A stretch of 64,000 bases of DNA from Streptococcus ratti FA-1 = DSM 20564 (GCF_000286075.1 NZ_AJTZ01000005.1:868001-932000), one strand, 5' to 3'; positions 10,924 to 21,829 are shown, counted from the stretch's first letter. Notes: generated by a model not told the origin, from the letters alone. Numbers and translations are program-made.

Positions 10924-13134
10924 TTACTTTTGATTTTTCGAAGTCAGGTAATCATAGATTTCCTGCGGGGTACCTAAGGCCATCAGCCCTTGAAATTTTA
11001 CAAGTTTTTTCAAATCTTGATAGATATGACTCTCAGAGATCTCCCGTTTTTGCGCATCCTTATTAACTGTCATGATCCCATCATCAATAGTGACAAAATC
11101 CAGTTCATCAAAAATCTGAATCATCTTGACCAGCAAAATGTCTGGAATGTTTAGAAATTGGCTAAGCTCTTTTAATTTATGGCGCACATCAAATTCTGGA
11201 AATTGATAAATTGTCTTGTAGAGCTTGGCAAACTGCTCACGTGTTCCGTAACCTGTCAGATAATAACGATGCTTGATGATATTTTTAAAGTAAATAACCT
11301 CAAAATTACGATTTTCAAAAAGCGCTAGAAGATCTTCTTCATTTTCAGGAACTTCCAGCAGGACTACGGCCTTGCTGGCTGTTTTACCATCCAAAACAGG
11401 CACTGTTTGAGGAAGTGCGCTGCTGCGCGAGCGAATGTCAACCAGCTGGATGCCCTCAACCCTTGCATCTACCAACATAAGCTGAAGACTGGTATTGCCA
11501 TTCCACCGATTAACAGATATGGTCACGGCCAATTCTAGATTCTGAGCCTGTTGAAATTCCTGAAGCAGAGCTCCCTGATTAAAAGCAATCAGATCAAATT
11601 CAGATGCTTCCTGAGCAAGACGAAGCTTGAGATGAGCACCGTTTTGTCCCATGATCCTAGCCTGTTTAACCTTAAAATCCTTTATCAGAAAAACAGGTTT
11701 ATCATTGTCCATGCCAAAGGGCGCCAGTTTTTCCAAACCTTTAACGGTTTCAAAGCTCAGCTGTGACAAAGGAAGCTCAGCATCAATAACCAGCGGATTC
11801 TTTTGAGAGAGGTCAATATGGTGCTCTTCAATATAGGATACAAGGACTTGTTCAAGTTTTTCCAGCTGGTCGGCTTCCAAAGTCATACCGGCCGCACCGC
11901 TGTGTCCGCCAAAGGCCGTAAACAAGTCTCTATGCTCATTCAAAGCAGCAAAAATATTGACCGTGCTCAAGCTGCGGGCGCTCCCCTTAGCCAAGCCGTT
12001 TTCAATATTGAGGACAATCACCGGCTGGTTAATTTCTTCCATAATACGTCCTGCGACAATGCCCAAGACGCCGGCATGCCAGCCTTCTTTGGCCAGAACC
12101 TGGGCAGGTTTTGTTGTATCAACCATGGCCATGGCCTCATCAAAAATTGTCTGAACAATGGCCTTGCGTTCCTCGTTTTTATCATTAATCATGACCGCAA
12201 TCGTACGGGCTTCTTCTTCATCAAAGCCTGTCAATAGCTCTACAGCAGGATTGGGATCATCCAAGCGGCCTAAAGCATTGAGCTGCGGAGCCACTTTGAA
12301 GCCGATGGTCTCTTCGCTGATACTGTCTGCTTGAACGCCTGAGAGAGCCAGCAATTCCTGCAGGCCAATACGCTCTGTCTGCTTAAGCAGTTCTAGGCCG
12401 TATTTTACCATGATACGGTTTTCATCTGTCAGAGAAACCATATCAGCAATCGTTCCGATAGCTACTAAATCCAGCATCTCCACAGGAACAGACTCTAAAA
12501 GAGCGCAGGCCAGTTTAAAGGCAACACCGCAGCCGGCTAAATATTTAAAAGGATAGGCTGCATCAGGATGCTCAGGGTGAACAATGGCATAAGCAGATGG
12601 CAGTTCTTGGGGCAGGCTGTGATGGTCTGTCACAATGACATCAACGCCCTCTTTCTGCGCATAGGCAATCGCCTCTTTGCCGGCAACACCATTATCTACC
12701 GTAACAATCAAAGACACACCCTGCTGTTCAATAAAATACCGATAGACACTCTGGTTTGGACCATAACCATCTGTAAAACGGTTGGGAAGATAGACCAGAC
12801 ATTCTGCTCCCATCATCTCCAGCGCTTCTTTGACAATAGAACTGGATGTCATACCATCAGCATCATAATCGCCGTAAATTAAAATAGTTTCATAGTTTTC
12901 AATGGCCTGACGAATCCGCTTAACCGCTTTTTCCATATCGTTTAAAAGATAGGGATCATGAAGCTGTGACAAATCAGGATGCAAAAACTGCTCGAGAGCA
13001 CTAGCTTCGTTAAGGCCGCGTCCATAGAGAATTTGGGCAGCCGCTTGACTGAGCTTTTCTTTTTTAATCAGCTCAAAAAAGCCATCATCTGGCTTTTCCT
13101 GTTTTATTTTCCAATCAAATTTGGATGTAATCAT
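10924..13134 (-). CDS. recJ: Single-strand-specific 5'-3' exonuclease RecJ
   Basis: 736 aa, the long Firmicute form. DHH phosphoesterase motifs: GDYDADGMTSSS near residue 85, VTDHHSLPQ, and the C-terminal DHHA1 motif FGGHSGAAGMTL near 400. An OB-like domain and a Firmicute-specific C-terminal extension follow. RecJ degrades 5' single strands in recombination and repair. The ATG overlaps the stop of the SDR gene (ATGA), so the two are translationally coupled. Confidence 0.96.
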   Translation of the reverse strand: MITSKFDWKIKQEKPDDGFFELIKKEKLSQAAAQILYGRGLNEASALEQFLHPDLSQLHDPYLLNDMEKAVKRIRQAIENYETILIYGDYDADGMTSSSIVKEALEMMGAECLVYLPNRFTDGYGPNQSVYRYFIEQQGVSLIVTVDNGVAGKEAIAYAQKEGVDVIVTDHHSLPQELPSAYAIVHPEHPDAAYPFKYLAGCGVAFKLACALLESVPVEMLDLVAIGTIADMVSLTDENRIMVKYGLELLKQTERIGLQELLALSGVQADSISEETIGFKVAPQLNALGRLDDPNPAVELLTGFDEEEARTIAVMINDKNEERKAIVQTIFDEAMAMVDTTKPAQVLAKEGWHAGVLGIVAGRIMEEINQPVIVLNIENGLAKGSARSLSTVNIFAALNEHRDLFTAFGGHSGAAGMTLEADQLEKLEQVLVSYIEEHHIDLSQKNPLVIDAELPLSQLSFETVKGLEKLAPFGMDNDKPVFLIKDFKVKQARIMGQNGAHLKLRLAQEASEFDLIAFNQGALLQEFQQAQNLELAVTISVNRWNGNTSLQLMLVDARVEGIQLVDIRSRSSALPQTVPVLDGKTASKAVVLLEVPENEEDLLALFENRNFEVIYFKNIIKHRYYLTGYGTREQFAKLYKTIYQFPEFDVRHKLKELSQFLNIPDILLVKMIQIFDELDFVTIDDGIMTVNKDAQKREISESHIYQDLKKLVKFQGLMALGTPQEIYDYLTSKNQK

Positions 13135-13895
13135 TTATAATTAAATACCTTTCTGGCCAAAAAATCCGACAATCTTGGAAAAAGGCTATAGGCCTTGTGT
13201 GCAGCTCTTAGCGTCCAAGGCAGGTTGAGTTCTCGCTTGTTTTTCCCTAAAAGCGCAATGATTTTCTTTGCGACATCACTCGGCTGCAGAGTGAATTCTT
13301 CAATACTCTTAAGGTAATTGCCGCTAGGATCAGCCTTATCAAAGAATTTAGTGGCAATCGGTCCGGGATTGACAGTAGTCACGTAAACACCCTTGTCTGC
13401 TAACTCCAAGCGCAGAGCATTGGAAAAACCGATAACAGCAAATTTGGTGGCTGAGTAAATCGTTGACTTGTTCGTCGCAATCAGGCCAGCCATGCTGGCA
13501 ATATTAACGATGTGCCCCTTGCCTGCTTCAGCCATTCTTTGGCCGACAAGGCGTGAAAAATTGATGGTCGCCAAAGTGTTAACATCAAACATTTCCCGAA
13601 TGTCACTGTTTGAGAATTGATCAAAATCCTTAAATTCACCAAAGCCGGCATTGTTGATAAAAATATCAATGCGGCCAAATTGCTGATAAATAGTATCAAC
13701 TATCGCCTTTAAAGCCTTATCATCTGTGATGTCAACTGAAAAACAGCTCACTGGTCTGCGATGGGCATACATGGTTTCTAATTTTTCCTTGCTCCGGCCG
13801 AGCAAAACAAGCTGATCAGTCTGCGGAAGACGCTTAATCATCGCCTCTGCAATTCCTCCGGACGCTCCGGTGATTACAATAATACGTTCCTTCAT
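13131..13895 (-). CDS. Short-chain dehydrogenase/reductase
   Basis: 254 aa classical SDR: NAD(P) loop [11 protein letters not shown] near residue 9, NNAGFGEF, catalytic Ser in VNIASMAG and [15 protein letters not shown]. The substrate is unknown; the C-terminal tail ([22 protein letters not shown]) is hydrophobic and basic and could touch the membrane. It overlaps rnz upstream and recJ downstream by four bases each, so the three are one transcript. Confidence 0.9.
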   Translation of the reverse strand: MKERIIVITGASGGIAEAMIKRLPQTDQLVLLGRSKEKLETMYAHRRPVSCFSVDITDDKALKAIVDTIYQQFGRIDIFINNAGFGEFKDFDQFSNSDIREMFDVNTLATINFSRLVGQRMAEAGKGHIVNIASMAGLIATNKSTIYSATKFAVIGFSNALRLELADKGVYVTTVNPGPIATKFFDKADPSGNYLKSIEEFTLQPSDVAKKIIALLGKNKRELNLPWTLRAAHKAYSLFPRLSDFLARKVFNYK

Positions 13896-14821
13896 AGTTT
13901 TACTTCCTCTAAATCCCTGACAACATGGACATCTTCAAAAATTTCCTGAGCATCGCTGCGCATCTTACTGATGTCCCGCGACAGAAAACGAGCACTGATA
14001 TGGTTGAGCAGCAGTTTCTTAGCCGAAGCAGCTTTTGCTACTTTAGCTGCTTCCATATTGGTAGAGTGGCCGTGACGCCTGGCTAATTTTTCATCCCCCT
14101 TACCGTAGGTTGACTCATGAACCAAGACATCTGCTCCCAAAGCCAGACGGATGCTGGCATTTGTTTTGCGGGTATCTCCTAAAATAGTAACAACTTTTCC
14201 TTTTTTAGGAGCTGAAATATAATCCTTAGCAATAATTTTTCTCCCATCCTCCAAGACAATATCCTGGCCATTTTTTATTTTGCCAAAGAGCGGGCCAAAA
14301 GGGACCCCTGCGGCAGTCAGCTTTTCAGCATCAAGCGTGCCTTCCAAATCTTTTTGCACTACACGGTAGCCTACACAAAAAATAGTATGGTCTAATTTTT
14401 CAGCATAGATTGTGAATTGATCCGTTTCAAGAATCTTTCCCAAATGTTTTTCATTAAATTCATGAAAGTAAATCCGGTAAGGCAGATGAGCGCCCGAAGC
14501 CCGCAAACTGCCCATTACCAGCCCTTTGATGCCAACAGGGCCGTAAATATCAACATCTGTCTGCTCTTCATTAGCCTGAAAGGCGCGGCTTGATAAAAAG
14601 CCCGGCAGACCAAATACGTGATCGCCATGCAGATGGGTAATAAAAATCTTTCTGATTTTACGCGGCTTGATTGTTGTTTCTAAAATTTGACGCTGAGTTC
14701 CTTCCCCGCAGTCAAACATCCAAATTTCATTAATTTCATCCAAAAGTTTTAAAACAAGACTTGATACATTCCTGGCTTTAGCCGGCTGGCCGGCACCAGT
14801 TCCTAAAAATTGAATTTCCAT
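13892..14821 (-). CDS. rnz: Ribonuclease Z
   Basis: tRNA 3' processing endonuclease of the metallo-beta-lactamase superfamily. 309 aa. Metal motif [19 protein letters not shown] near residue 63, then [31 protein letters not shown] and the late LLNHISARF. All ligands are in place. Confidence 0.96.
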   Translation of the reverse strand: MEIQFLGTGAGQPAKARNVSSLVLKLLDEINEIWMFDCGEGTQRQILETTIKPRKIRKIFITHLHGDHVFGLPGFLSSRAFQANEEQTDVDIYGPVGIKGLVMGSLRASGAHLPYRIYFHEFNEKHLGKILETDQFTIYAEKLDHTIFCVGYRVVQKDLEGTLDAEKLTAAGVPFGPLFGKIKNGQDIVLEDGRKIIAKDYISAPKKGKVVTILGDTRKTNASIRLALGADVLVHESTYGKGDEKLARRHGHSTNMEAAKVAKAASAKKLLLNHISARFLSRDISKMRSDAQEIFEDVHVVRDLEEVKL

Positions 14822-14858
14822 ACTTACTATACTTTCTGTTTATACTTTTCTATACTGG

Positions 14859-15497
14859 TTAATCTTCAACAATATAAAGCACAGCTTGACGCTGAGCATA
14901 GCTGTAATAGCGCTGACCTTGATAGGCCTTAGCCGCTTCCATAATTTCTTCCTGATTAAAACCGGAGATTTTAACGGATCCATCTTTTAATTTCTTAATA
15001 TCAGTCAGAAGGGCTGAGCTGTTTTCGATGATCTCATTCTCACTTTCTTCAAAGGCCAAAGGTTTCATTTTTATGGTCTGGCCGTCCACAAAAACCTTAT
15101 ACTGCGGAAAAATCTGAGCCAATTCAAATAAAAGACTGTCAGTAATCGGCTCGTCCAGCTCACTGAAAACCTGAGCAATTTCCTCTTCATTTTCATAGGC
15201 AAAGCCATAGGATTTTCCCGATAGATTAAGGCGAACAAAGGGTTTATGCTCGTCAAAGGAAGGCTTGTCGGTCAATAGCTGCAGCTTTTGACTCAAATCA
15301 AAATAATAATCTGTCGCTGCCTTAGGTGACTGCTTTTGATAAATTTCAGCAAAATAGGCATTAATAACACTGGGCGGCGGTGTGATAAAGGCCAGCTTAT
15401 CTGCATGAGACAGAGACGCCAGTTTATTTTTCAAATAAACCTTATCCAAGCTGGTGAACCCGCCATACTTAAGAGCTAAGTCAAGATAGTTCGACAT
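14859..15497 (-). CDS. Conserved hypothetical protein downstream of hflX
   Basis: 212 aa from MSNYLDLALKYGGFTSLDKVYL; the open frame extends 28 codons further into hflX, but the conserved-looking part begins here. The start overlaps the end of hflX by 17 bases. No transmembrane segment or motif I recognise; repeated aromatic/acidic stretches (FDEHKPFVRLNLSG, YENEEEIAQVFSELDEP) suggest a cytoplasmic mixed alpha/beta protein. It lies between hflX and rnz, with 37 bases to the next gene. Confidence 0.7.
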   Translation of the reverse strand: MSNYLDLALKYGGFTSLDKVYLKNKLASLSHADKLAFITPPPSVINAYFAEIYQKQSPKAATDYYFDLSQKLQLLTDKPSFDEHKPFVRLNLSGKSYGFAYENEEEIAQVFSELDEPITDSLLFELAQIFPQYKVFVDGQTIKMKPLAFEESENEIIENSSALLTDIKKLKDGSVKISGFNQEEIMEAAKAYQGQRYYSYAQRQAVLYIVED

Positions 15498-16728
15498 AAA
15501 ATGTTTCCAGCCTCCACTTGTTTTTTTCTGCAATATAGCCTCTAATCTCTTTGCTATCTTGATCAACATCATAGGAATCAAGCAGAGCTATACGGCTTAG
15601 ATCATAGAGTTTATAGGCATTTTCCTGATTTATCTTAAGGGTGAAGGGCATAAACATAGTTTTTATTTTCTCCACAATAGCCTGACGTAAAATCAAAGCT
15701 CCTTCCTGAGATTTAGCCGAAAGACTGACATAAGGATACTGGCTGGCCGCAAATTTTTTGACCTTGTCCATTTTATTATAAACCACTAAACGCGGAATCG
15801 CTGACATGCCAAGGTCAGACAGAATATCCAGAACAACCTGTTCATGTTCCTCATGGTTAGGATCGCTAGCATCAACAATATGCAGCAGCAAATCAACCTG
15901 ACGGCTCTCCTCCAGCGTTGATTTAAAAGCTGCTACAAGTTCGGTTGGTAAATCCTGAATAAAACCAACGGTATCTGTCAAAGTCACCTGAAAACAGTCC
16001 AACAGATAAATTTGCTTGGTTGTTGCATCAAGTGTTGCAAAAAGCTCATTGGCTTCATACTGGCTCTTGTCAGTCAACATATTCATGATTGTTGACTTTC
16101 CAGCATTGGTATAGCCAATCAAACCAATTTTAAAAATCTCTGAATCAAGCCGCTTGTCACGATTGGTTCCCCGATTTTTTTCGACAATTTTCAACTGGCG
16201 CTCTATATCTGCAATTTGTTTGCGAATGGAGCGACGATTGAGTTCTAACTGACTTTCTCCAGGACCGCGGCTGCCGATTCCACCTGCCTGACGGCTAAGC
16301 ATAAGACCCTGTCCGACAAGGCGCGGCAGCATATATTTGAGCTGAGCTAAATGAACCTGAAGTTTTCCTTCGTGGCTTCTGGCCCGCATGGCAAAAATAT
16401 CCAAAATAAGCTGCATGCGGTCAATCACTTTGATACCAAACTCTGCTTCCAGATAAGTGTTTTGACGCGGTGTCAAGCGATTGTTGACGATAACCGTATC
16501 AATTTCATCAGCAGCAATCATTTGTTTGATTTCAAGCAATTTCCCTGAACCAATGAAACTTTTACTGTCATAGCGTTCCCTTTTTTGGGAATAGGAATGA
16601 ATGACCTCAGCTCCTGCTGTCTGTGCGAGACTGGCCAGCTCTTTCATGGACATCTCAAAGTTATCACTGTCCGGTAGATCTACTCCGACAAGGATAACAC
16701 GCTCTTGTTTCTGACTGGTTTCAATCAT
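15481..16728 (-). CDS. hflX: GTPase HflX
   Basis: 415 aa ribosome-associated GTPase that acts on stalled or damaged ribosomes. The N-terminal HflX domain contains KSFIGSGKLLEIK and VIVNNRLTPRQNTYLEAEFG; the glycine-rich linker GGIGSRGPGESQLE follows, then G1 IGYTNAGKST near 210, G3 LTDTVGFIQDLP, G4 YNKMDK and G5 SLSAKSQEG. A promoter-like TATAAT and a purine-rich GGGGCAGGA ribosome site precede it. Confidence 0.96.
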   Translation of the reverse strand: MIETSQKQERVILVGVDLPDSDNFEMSMKELASLAQTAGAEVIHSYSQKRERYDSKSFIGSGKLLEIKQMIAADEIDTVIVNNRLTPRQNTYLEAEFGIKVIDRMQLILDIFAMRARSHEGKLQVHLAQLKYMLPRLVGQGLMLSRQAGGIGSRGPGESQLELNRRSIRKQIADIERQLKIVEKNRGTNRDKRLDSEIFKIGLIGYTNAGKSTIMNMLTDKSQYEANELFATLDATTKQIYLLDCFQVTLTDTVGFIQDLPTELVAAFKSTLEESRQVDLLLHIVDASDPNHEEHEQVVLDILSDLGMSAIPRLVVYNKMDKVKKFAASQYPYVSLSAKSQEGALILRQAIVEKIKTMFMPFTLKINQENAYKLYDLSRIALLDSYDVDQDSKEIRGYIAEKNKWRLETFYVELS

Positions 16729-16774
16729 TCATTCCTGCCCCTTGCTTTCATCAATTTTCAGCCTTTTTCCATTA

Positions 16775-16795
16775 CCATCAGAATGGTAATTTTAC
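16775..16795. promoter_or_regulatory. Palindrome upstream of hflX
   Basis: ATTACCAT-CAG-AATGGTAAT type inverted repeat about 50 bases upstream of the hflX start, downstream of a minus-strand TATAAT. It could be an operator or a leader hairpin; which one cannot be told. A second inverted repeat (TGTCTG ... CAGACA) lies near 16814-16832. Confidence 0.4.
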
Positions 16796-16951
16796 ACATT
16801 ATTATATCACAGCTGTCTGGAAAAGTCAGACAATTTTCCTATTCTTTATCAGCCCTTAACGAATGTAAAGTGCATTTAAAATAAGAAAAAATAAATCCTT
16901 GACAAGACCAGCTTTTCGCAGAAATTTGCTGTGTTTTTCTTTGTTAAGGCG

Positions 16952-17839
16952 TCACCCTTCCCCTAAAAAATTAGCTGCTGCCCGATCGATCTTTGTCTTG
17001 TAATCTGCTTCACTGACCATGTAAAAATCCACAGCCATGCGGTTTTTAAACCAAGTCAGCTGACGCTTGGCAAAACGGCGGGTATTCTGTTTGATTTTAG
17101 CAACCGCTGCTTCCAAACTTACCTCTCCTGCAAAATAGGCAAAAAGTTCCTTGTAACCAATGCCGCGGCTGGCTTGTGACTTAGGGTAGTTTTCATAAAG
17201 CCATCTTGCCTCATCTAACAGGCCTTGAGCCATCATCTGGTCAACACGCTGGTTAATCCGCTCATACAGCCTTTGGCGCTCATCATTTAGACCAATCACT
17301 AAAAAATCGTAAGGTTTCTCATGATTGCGGGCTCCCTGACTGAATCTGTGAAGTTCCAGCGCCCGGGTGGCCCGGCGGCGGTTTACCTCTGGCAATTTAA
17401 TCTCATAAGTCTTCAGCAAATCCAAAAGCTCCTGATCCGACAGCTCCTCTAACTCTTTGCGGTAATGTAAAACTTCCTCTTGATTGACCTCACCGCCCAG
17501 ATGATAACCTTCTAAGAGACTCTGCAAATACAGTCCAGTCCCTCCGACAATGATAGGCAGCTGTCTGCGCTCCCTAATCGCTTCAACAGCACTCGCTGCT
17601 TCCTGAACAAAATCAAAAGCTGAATAACTGTCATTGACATCGCGTACATCCAGCAGATGGTGAGGGACCGCTGCCTGTTCAGCTGCGCTTGCTTTGGCCG
17701 TTCCGATATCCAGCTTGCGGTAGACCTGCTGACTGTCTCCGCTGATGATTTCTCCTCCATATTTTTGAGCCAGCTCTATACCCAAAGCTGTCTTACCGAC
17801 TGCCGTCGGACCTAAGACCACAAGTATTTTTTCTTTCAT
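16952..17839 (-). CDS. miaA: tRNA dimethylallyltransferase
   Basis: Adds the dimethylallyl group to A37 of tRNAs reading UNN codons. I start at [17 protein letters not shown] (295 aa), preceded by AAGGAA; eight further codons are open upstream. P-loop GPTAVGKT near residue 10, [33 protein letters not shown] and [11 protein letters not shown] are all present. Confidence 0.96.
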   Translation of the reverse strand: MKEKILVVLGPTAVGKTALGIELAQKYGGEIISGDSQQVYRKLDIGTAKASAAEQAAVPHHLLDVRDVNDSYSAFDFVQEAASAVEAIRERRQLPIIVGGTGLYLQSLLEGYHLGGEVNQEEVLHYRKELEELSDQELLDLLKTYEIKLPEVNRRRATRALELHRFSQGARNHEKPYDFLVIGLNDERQRLYERINQRVDQMMAQGLLDEARWLYENYPKSQASRGIGYKELFAYFAGEVSLEAAVAKIKQNTRRFAKRQLTWFKNRMAVDFYMVSEADYKTKIDRAAANFLGEG

Positions 17840-17913
17840 ACACTTTTTCCTTGAAAAAAACAATAATTTTTAAGATAATAATACTATTATAACATATAAA
17901 AGGAGTCTTATTT

Positions 17914-18090
17914 ATGGCTAAAAAACACGCATTTGCTAGAGGTCTTGCGACAGGTGTCATCGGTACTGCTGCAACAGTTGCCGGAGCTGTCTTTGCTGTT
18001 AAGAAAACAATTATCGATCCGGAAGAAAAGAAAGCTGCCTTTATTGAAGAAAATCGTAAGAAAGCTGCACGCCGCCGCGTTACTCGATAA
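17914..18090 (+). CDS. DUF3042-family small protein (58 aa)
   Basis: Reads MAKKHAFARGLATGVIGTA..., then a hydrophobic stretch (AATVAGAVFAVKKTI) and a basic tail ending AARRRVTR. This is the shape of the DUF3042 family of Firmicutes: a short N-terminal membrane helix with a charged cytoplasmic tail. AGGAG lies nine bases before the ATG, and a hairpin terminator follows 14 bases after the stop. It is divergent from miaA. Function unknown. Confidence 0.85.
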   Translation: MAKKHAFARGLATGVIGTAATVAGAVFAVKKTIIDPEEKKAAFIEENRKKAARRRVTR

Positions 18091-18099
18091 AAACAAGAA

Positions 18100-18127
18100 A
18101 AAATCGTCCTCAGGGGCGTTTTTTTCT
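18100..18127 (+). terminator. Terminator after the DUF3042 gene
   Basis: CGTCC-TCAG-GGGCG hairpin with a preceding A run and a following T7 run. Confidence 0.75.
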
Positions 18128-18166
18128 TAGAATAAATAGTATTAAGATAATGAAGGAGAACGGACT

Positions 18167-19027
18167 TTGACTAAATTAAATGCGGTTAATCTAGGTGAAC
18201 TTTATAGAGAACTTAGGCTGGCTAGAGGTCTAAAAATGAAAGATGTTGTTAATCACAATTTATCACAGCCTCAATTATCTAAATTTGAAAATGGTCAAAC
18301 AATGCTCTCCGCAGATAAATTACTGATTGCAATCTCTGCCATCCACATGAGTTTTTCTGAATTTGAGCATGCTTATCATCACTATGAAGACAGTCCATTT
18401 TTTAAACAGGCTAAACTCATTTCTGAATATCATGCCAATAAAGATATTAGCAGTTTGGAAAGTCTTTTAAAAAATGATAATTCTGAAACATATGATACCT
18501 ATAAGCAACTTAATAGACTGGTTATCCACTGCGCAATACACACTCTAAAACCAGAGCATACCATTTCAGATAAGGACAAAGAATTCATCGCCACCTACCT
18601 CTATAGCATTGAAGAGTGGACGGAATATGAATTGTATATTTTTGGAAATACCTTACAGATATTATCCAATAGTGACCTCATTTTTCTTGGAAAAGCTTTC
18701 ACCGAGAGAGACTCCTTGTATTTGTCAATTCCAAATAGTAAACATCGAACACAACTCGTTCTTCTAAATATTATCTTTGTGCTATTGGAAAGAGAGCAAG
18801 GATATTACGCTGATTACTTCATGAAGCATCTTGAAAAGATCCTAAACTATCAAGATATGTTTGCAAAGACTGTCCTTATTTTTCTGAAAAAAGTGCTCAA
18901 TTATCAAGAAGGACAAACCACGGATAGCATAACTATAGAACACTATATTCAATCTGTTAAAGAGTTAGGGCATGAGGAAGTTGCAGAATTTCTCCAAGAT
19001 AGTTTAAACAGTCTCATACAAGATTGA
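18167..19027 (+). CDS. Rgg/MutR-family transcriptional regulator
   Basis: 286 aa. The N-terminal helix-turn-helix (LGELYRELRLARGLKMKDVVNHNLSQPQLSKFENGQTMLSADKLLIAISAI, cut by domain at about residue 65) and the following FSEFEHAYHHY are typical of Rgg; the rest is the helical repeat domain that in relatives binds short peptides. I use a TTG start with AAGGAG nine bases upstream because no ATG lies close. It faces an MFS gene tail to tail. I saw no convincing SHP-type peptide gene in the 76 bases upstream, so the ligand, if any, is unknown. Confidence 0.85.
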   Translation: MTKLNAVNLGELYRELRLARGLKMKDVVNHNLSQPQLSKFENGQTMLSADKLLIAISAIHMSFSEFEHAYHHYEDSPFFKQAKLISEYHANKDISSLESLLKNDNSETYDTYKQLNRLVIHCAIHTLKPEHTISDKDKEFIATYLYSIEEWTEYELYIFGNTLQILSNSDLIFLGKAFTERDSLYLSIPNSKHRTQLVLLNIIFVLLEREQGYYADYFMKHLEKILNYQDMFAKTVLIFLKKVLNYQEGQTTDSITIEHYIQSVKELGHEEVAEFLQDSLNSLIQD

Positions 19028-19041
19028 CAAAACTTTGACAA

Positions 19042-20262
19042 TTAAGAGTGCTTTTTTACTAGGACTAAACTCATTACGATTAATAATAAAGCATAAGCAA
19101 TAAAACCTAGATAAGCAAGGGAACTACTAACCGTTGTCAACATCGGAAATATCAGGCTTGTCATAGGTGGCACTATTACCAAGAGAGCATTAATACTGGT
19201 AATAATTCCGCCGATTCTGTCTATGGGATAACGGTTGACCACTTCTGCTGAGAATCTTGGGGAAACAATCCCTAAGAGCAGAGCGAGGCAGCCATTCGCT
19301 GCGAAAATCATCCAAAGGTTACTGAAGACAAAACCTAGTCCTACTAAGAGAATCATCAAATCAGACCAAAGGTTAATATAAAAGATTGAATGGTTCTTAA
19401 ATACCTTTGTGGTCAAGCTATTTCCGATAATCATAAATACAGTAATCATCCCTGATAAGAGTGCAATTTTTACAGGGTTGCTTAAAGTAACTAATTCATT
19501 ATTCTCCCTAATAAACAAGGCAAATAATGGCGTCAAGCCTCCAAAAAAACCATTTAACATAGCTAGCTGAACTAGATTAACCAACAAAATACGGTCAGTA
19601 AGGAAAGATTTTAAATTCTCTCTAACAACCAAAATAGTATTCCCGTGCTCAAATGGTTTTATCTTAGCTTCTTGATTTTTAAGAGCAGGCTTAATGATGG
19701 CGTAAAGTATTGCAACGCTCAGAAAAATAAATGCATTTATCATTGCAAGAGAACTTTCTGTATACATCGTTAACAGAGATGCTCCAAGAAGGGTTGCTAA
19801 AACAGTGACCAATTGTGTTCCTAAGCTGACAAGTCCTTGCGCTTCTTCCATGTCTTCTGGCTTTATTAAAGTCTTGGTAAAAGGTGAAAAAAGCGCTGCC
19901 GCGTAATTCCCACTAATATCCGATAACAGATTTAAAAAGGAAGCAAAGACAACCAAAGGCAATGTTAGTTGGTATCTCAATAGAAGTCCAATACCAATAT
20001 ACATACCTGTTCGGAAAAGCGAGCTGCTTACTAAATGGTTTAGCTTTTGCTTTTGCCTATCAGCCATCACTCCTAAGAATAAACTAATCAATATAGGAAG
20101 TGTTTCTGAAGCGGACACAATCATTAGAGCAAAGCTGCTATTCGGTAATGAACTTGCTATAGTCAGCATTGCTGTATAAAACAACCTATCTCCAATCTTT
20201 GATACTAAATTAATTCCTGTTAATTGTGCAAACAGTCTATTCTTCTTTAAGAACTTTAACAT
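19042..20262 (-). CDS. MFS transporter, drug-efflux type
   Basis: 406 aa with about 12 hydrophobic segments, an MFS loop (LGVMADRQKQK) between TM2 and TM3 and a second basic loop midway. Resembles the macrolide/multidrug efflux branch (DHA3-like) of Firmicutes. The substrate is unknown. Convergent with the Rgg gene, with 14 bases between the stops. Codon use and AT content are somewhat richer in A+T than in the housekeeping genes, so acquisition together with the Rgg gene is possible. Confidence 0.8.
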   Translation of the reverse strand: MLKFLKKNRLFAQLTGINLVSKIGDRLFYTAMLTIASSLPNSSFALMIVSASETLPILISLFLGVMADRQKQKLNHLVSSSLFRTGMYIGIGLLLRYQLTLPLVVFASFLNLLSDISGNYAAALFSPFTKTLIKPEDMEEAQGLVSLGTQLVTVLATLLGASLLTMYTESSLAMINAFIFLSVAILYAIIKPALKNQEAKIKPFEHGNTILVVRENLKSFLTDRILLVNLVQLAMLNGFFGGLTPLFALFIRENNELVTLSNPVKIALLSGMITVFMIIGNSLTTKVFKNHSIFYINLWSDLMILLVGLGFVFSNLWMIFAANGCLALLLGIVSPRFSAEVVNRYPIDRIGGIITSINALLVIVPPMTSLIFPMLTTVSSSLAYLGFIAYALLLIVMSLVLVKKHS

Positions 20263-20731
20263 ATAGGATTCTCCGCAATTAAGCTATCGATTTGATAACA
20301 AGACTTTGTTCTCATAATCCCACTCCTTTAAATAAGTCTGCTTTAGTAAGTAGCTAGTCTAATTCCTTTAGTGAGTACAGTGATTTGCTCTAATTTCACA
20401 TTTATCACCCCAGGCTCTTACTTGCATACTATCACAAAAAAAGGGCTAAGGAGCTTATATTCAAATATGAATTTATTTTATTTTTGGTTTTCATCTTTGA
20501 AGAGATAAATGTTGGAGACCTATACAAAAAATCGCTAGCTTATTCAAAATAATCAATCCTTCAACCTAAAATATACTGAACTAAGCCATTTTATTCTTTT
20601 ATAGCATTGTTTGCTGATGCTTCCAATCTCTCACCGTTTTCTAGTAACTGAACAAACCGTCTTTTGATTTTTTCTTGACTATTGCCTATCAATGTGGGAA
20701 AATATTTTTATTAAATGAAAGGGGTTACAAT
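20263..20731. other. AT-rich gap upstream of alanine dehydrogenase
   Basis: No certain gene. At 20467-20508 there is a 13-codon frame MNLFYFWFSSLKR with an AAGGAG 13 bases upstream, too far for a standard ribosome site. A TACTAT -10-like element (20427-20432) lies before it. AAAGGGG just before 20732 is the ribosome site of the next gene. Confidence 0.4.
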
Positions 20732-21829
20732 ATGATTATTGGTGTACCTAAGGAAATCAAGAACAATGAAAACCGAGTGGGGCTGACACCAGCCGGTGTG
20801 CTCACACTCAAACAGGCTGGTCACGAAGTCTGGGTCGAAAAGGATGCGGGCCTTGGATCCGGCTTTAGCGATACTGAATATGAAGAACAGGGAGCTCTTA
20901 TCAAATCTACAGCCCAGGAAGCTTGGGCTGCTGACATGGTCATCAAGGTTAAAGAACCTTTAGAAAGTGAATACCAGTTTTTCCGCCCAGGCCTCTTGCT
21001 TTTCACTTACTTGCACTTAGCACCAGCACCAGAACTAACGCAGGCTCTGATCGATGGGGATGTGATTGCAATTGGCTACGAAACCGTTGTTGACCATGGT
21101 ACGCTTCCGCTGCTCAATCCTATGAGTGAAGTAGCAGGACGCATGGCAACTCAGCTCGGTGCTCAGTTCCTCACTAAAATTGAAGGCGGCGCTGGCATTC
21201 TTCTCGGCGGTGTTCCCGGTGTTAAAAAAGGACATGTTGTCATTATCGGCGGAGGCAATGTCGGTGTTAATGCCGCACAGATGGCTGTCGGACTCGGTGC
21301 TAAAGTCACTATTGTGGACATCAATCCAACACGTTTAGCAGAATTAGATGCTCAGTTTGATGGAAAAGTACAGACACTCATGTCAAATCCGCTTAATATT
21401 GCTCAAGCCGTCAAAGATGCTGACCTTGTTATCGGGGCAGTGCTCATCCCTGGTGCACGCGCTCCAAAACTGGTTACCAAAGAAATGATTGCTCAAATGC
21501 GACCAGGATCAGTTGTTATTGATGTTGCTGTTGACCAAGGCGGTATCATTGAAACAGCTGACCGTGTAACTACTCACGATACACCAACCTACCTTGTTGA
21601 CGGTGTCCTTCACTATGCCGTTGCCAACATGCCTGGAGCCGTCGCCCGCACCTCTACTCTCGCTCTTACAAACGCAACCTTACCTTATGCTCTTGAATTA
21701 GCCAACAAAGGCGCGGATAAAGCCCTCGCAGAAAGTTCGGCCCTGCGCACCGGACTAAATATCTACCGCGGTAAAGTCACTAACAAAGCTGTAGCTGACT
21801 CACTCGGTTTAAAATACAGCGATTTATAA
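20732..21829 (+). CDS. ald: Alanine dehydrogenase
   Basis: NAD-dependent interconversion of L-alanine with pyruvate and ammonia. 365 aa from [23 protein letters not shown], placed by the AAAGGGG ribosome site; the open frame goes 19 codons further back. Visible: [10 protein letters not shown] with the substrate-binding Lys, LFTYLHLAP with the catalytic His, and the NAD motif [29 protein letters not shown] (split here by function). It stands alone with its own terminator. Confidence 0.95.
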   Translation: MIIGVPKEIKNNENRVGLTPAGVLTLKQAGHEVWVEKDAGLGSGFSDTEYEEQGALIKSTAQEAWAADMVIKVKEPLESEYQFFRPGLLLFTYLHLAPAPELTQALIDGDVIAIGYETVVDHGTLPLLNPMSEVAGRMATQLGAQFLTKIEGGAGILLGGVPGVKKGHVVIIGGGNVGVNAAQMAVGLGAKVTIVDINPTRLAELDAQFDGKVQTLMSNPLNIAQAVKDADLVIGAVLIPGARAPKLVTKEMIAQMRPGSVVIDVAVDQGGIIETADRVTTHDTPTYLVDGVLHYAVANMPGAVARTSTLALTNATLPYALELANKGADKALAESSALRTGLNIYRGKVTNKAVADSLGLKYSDL

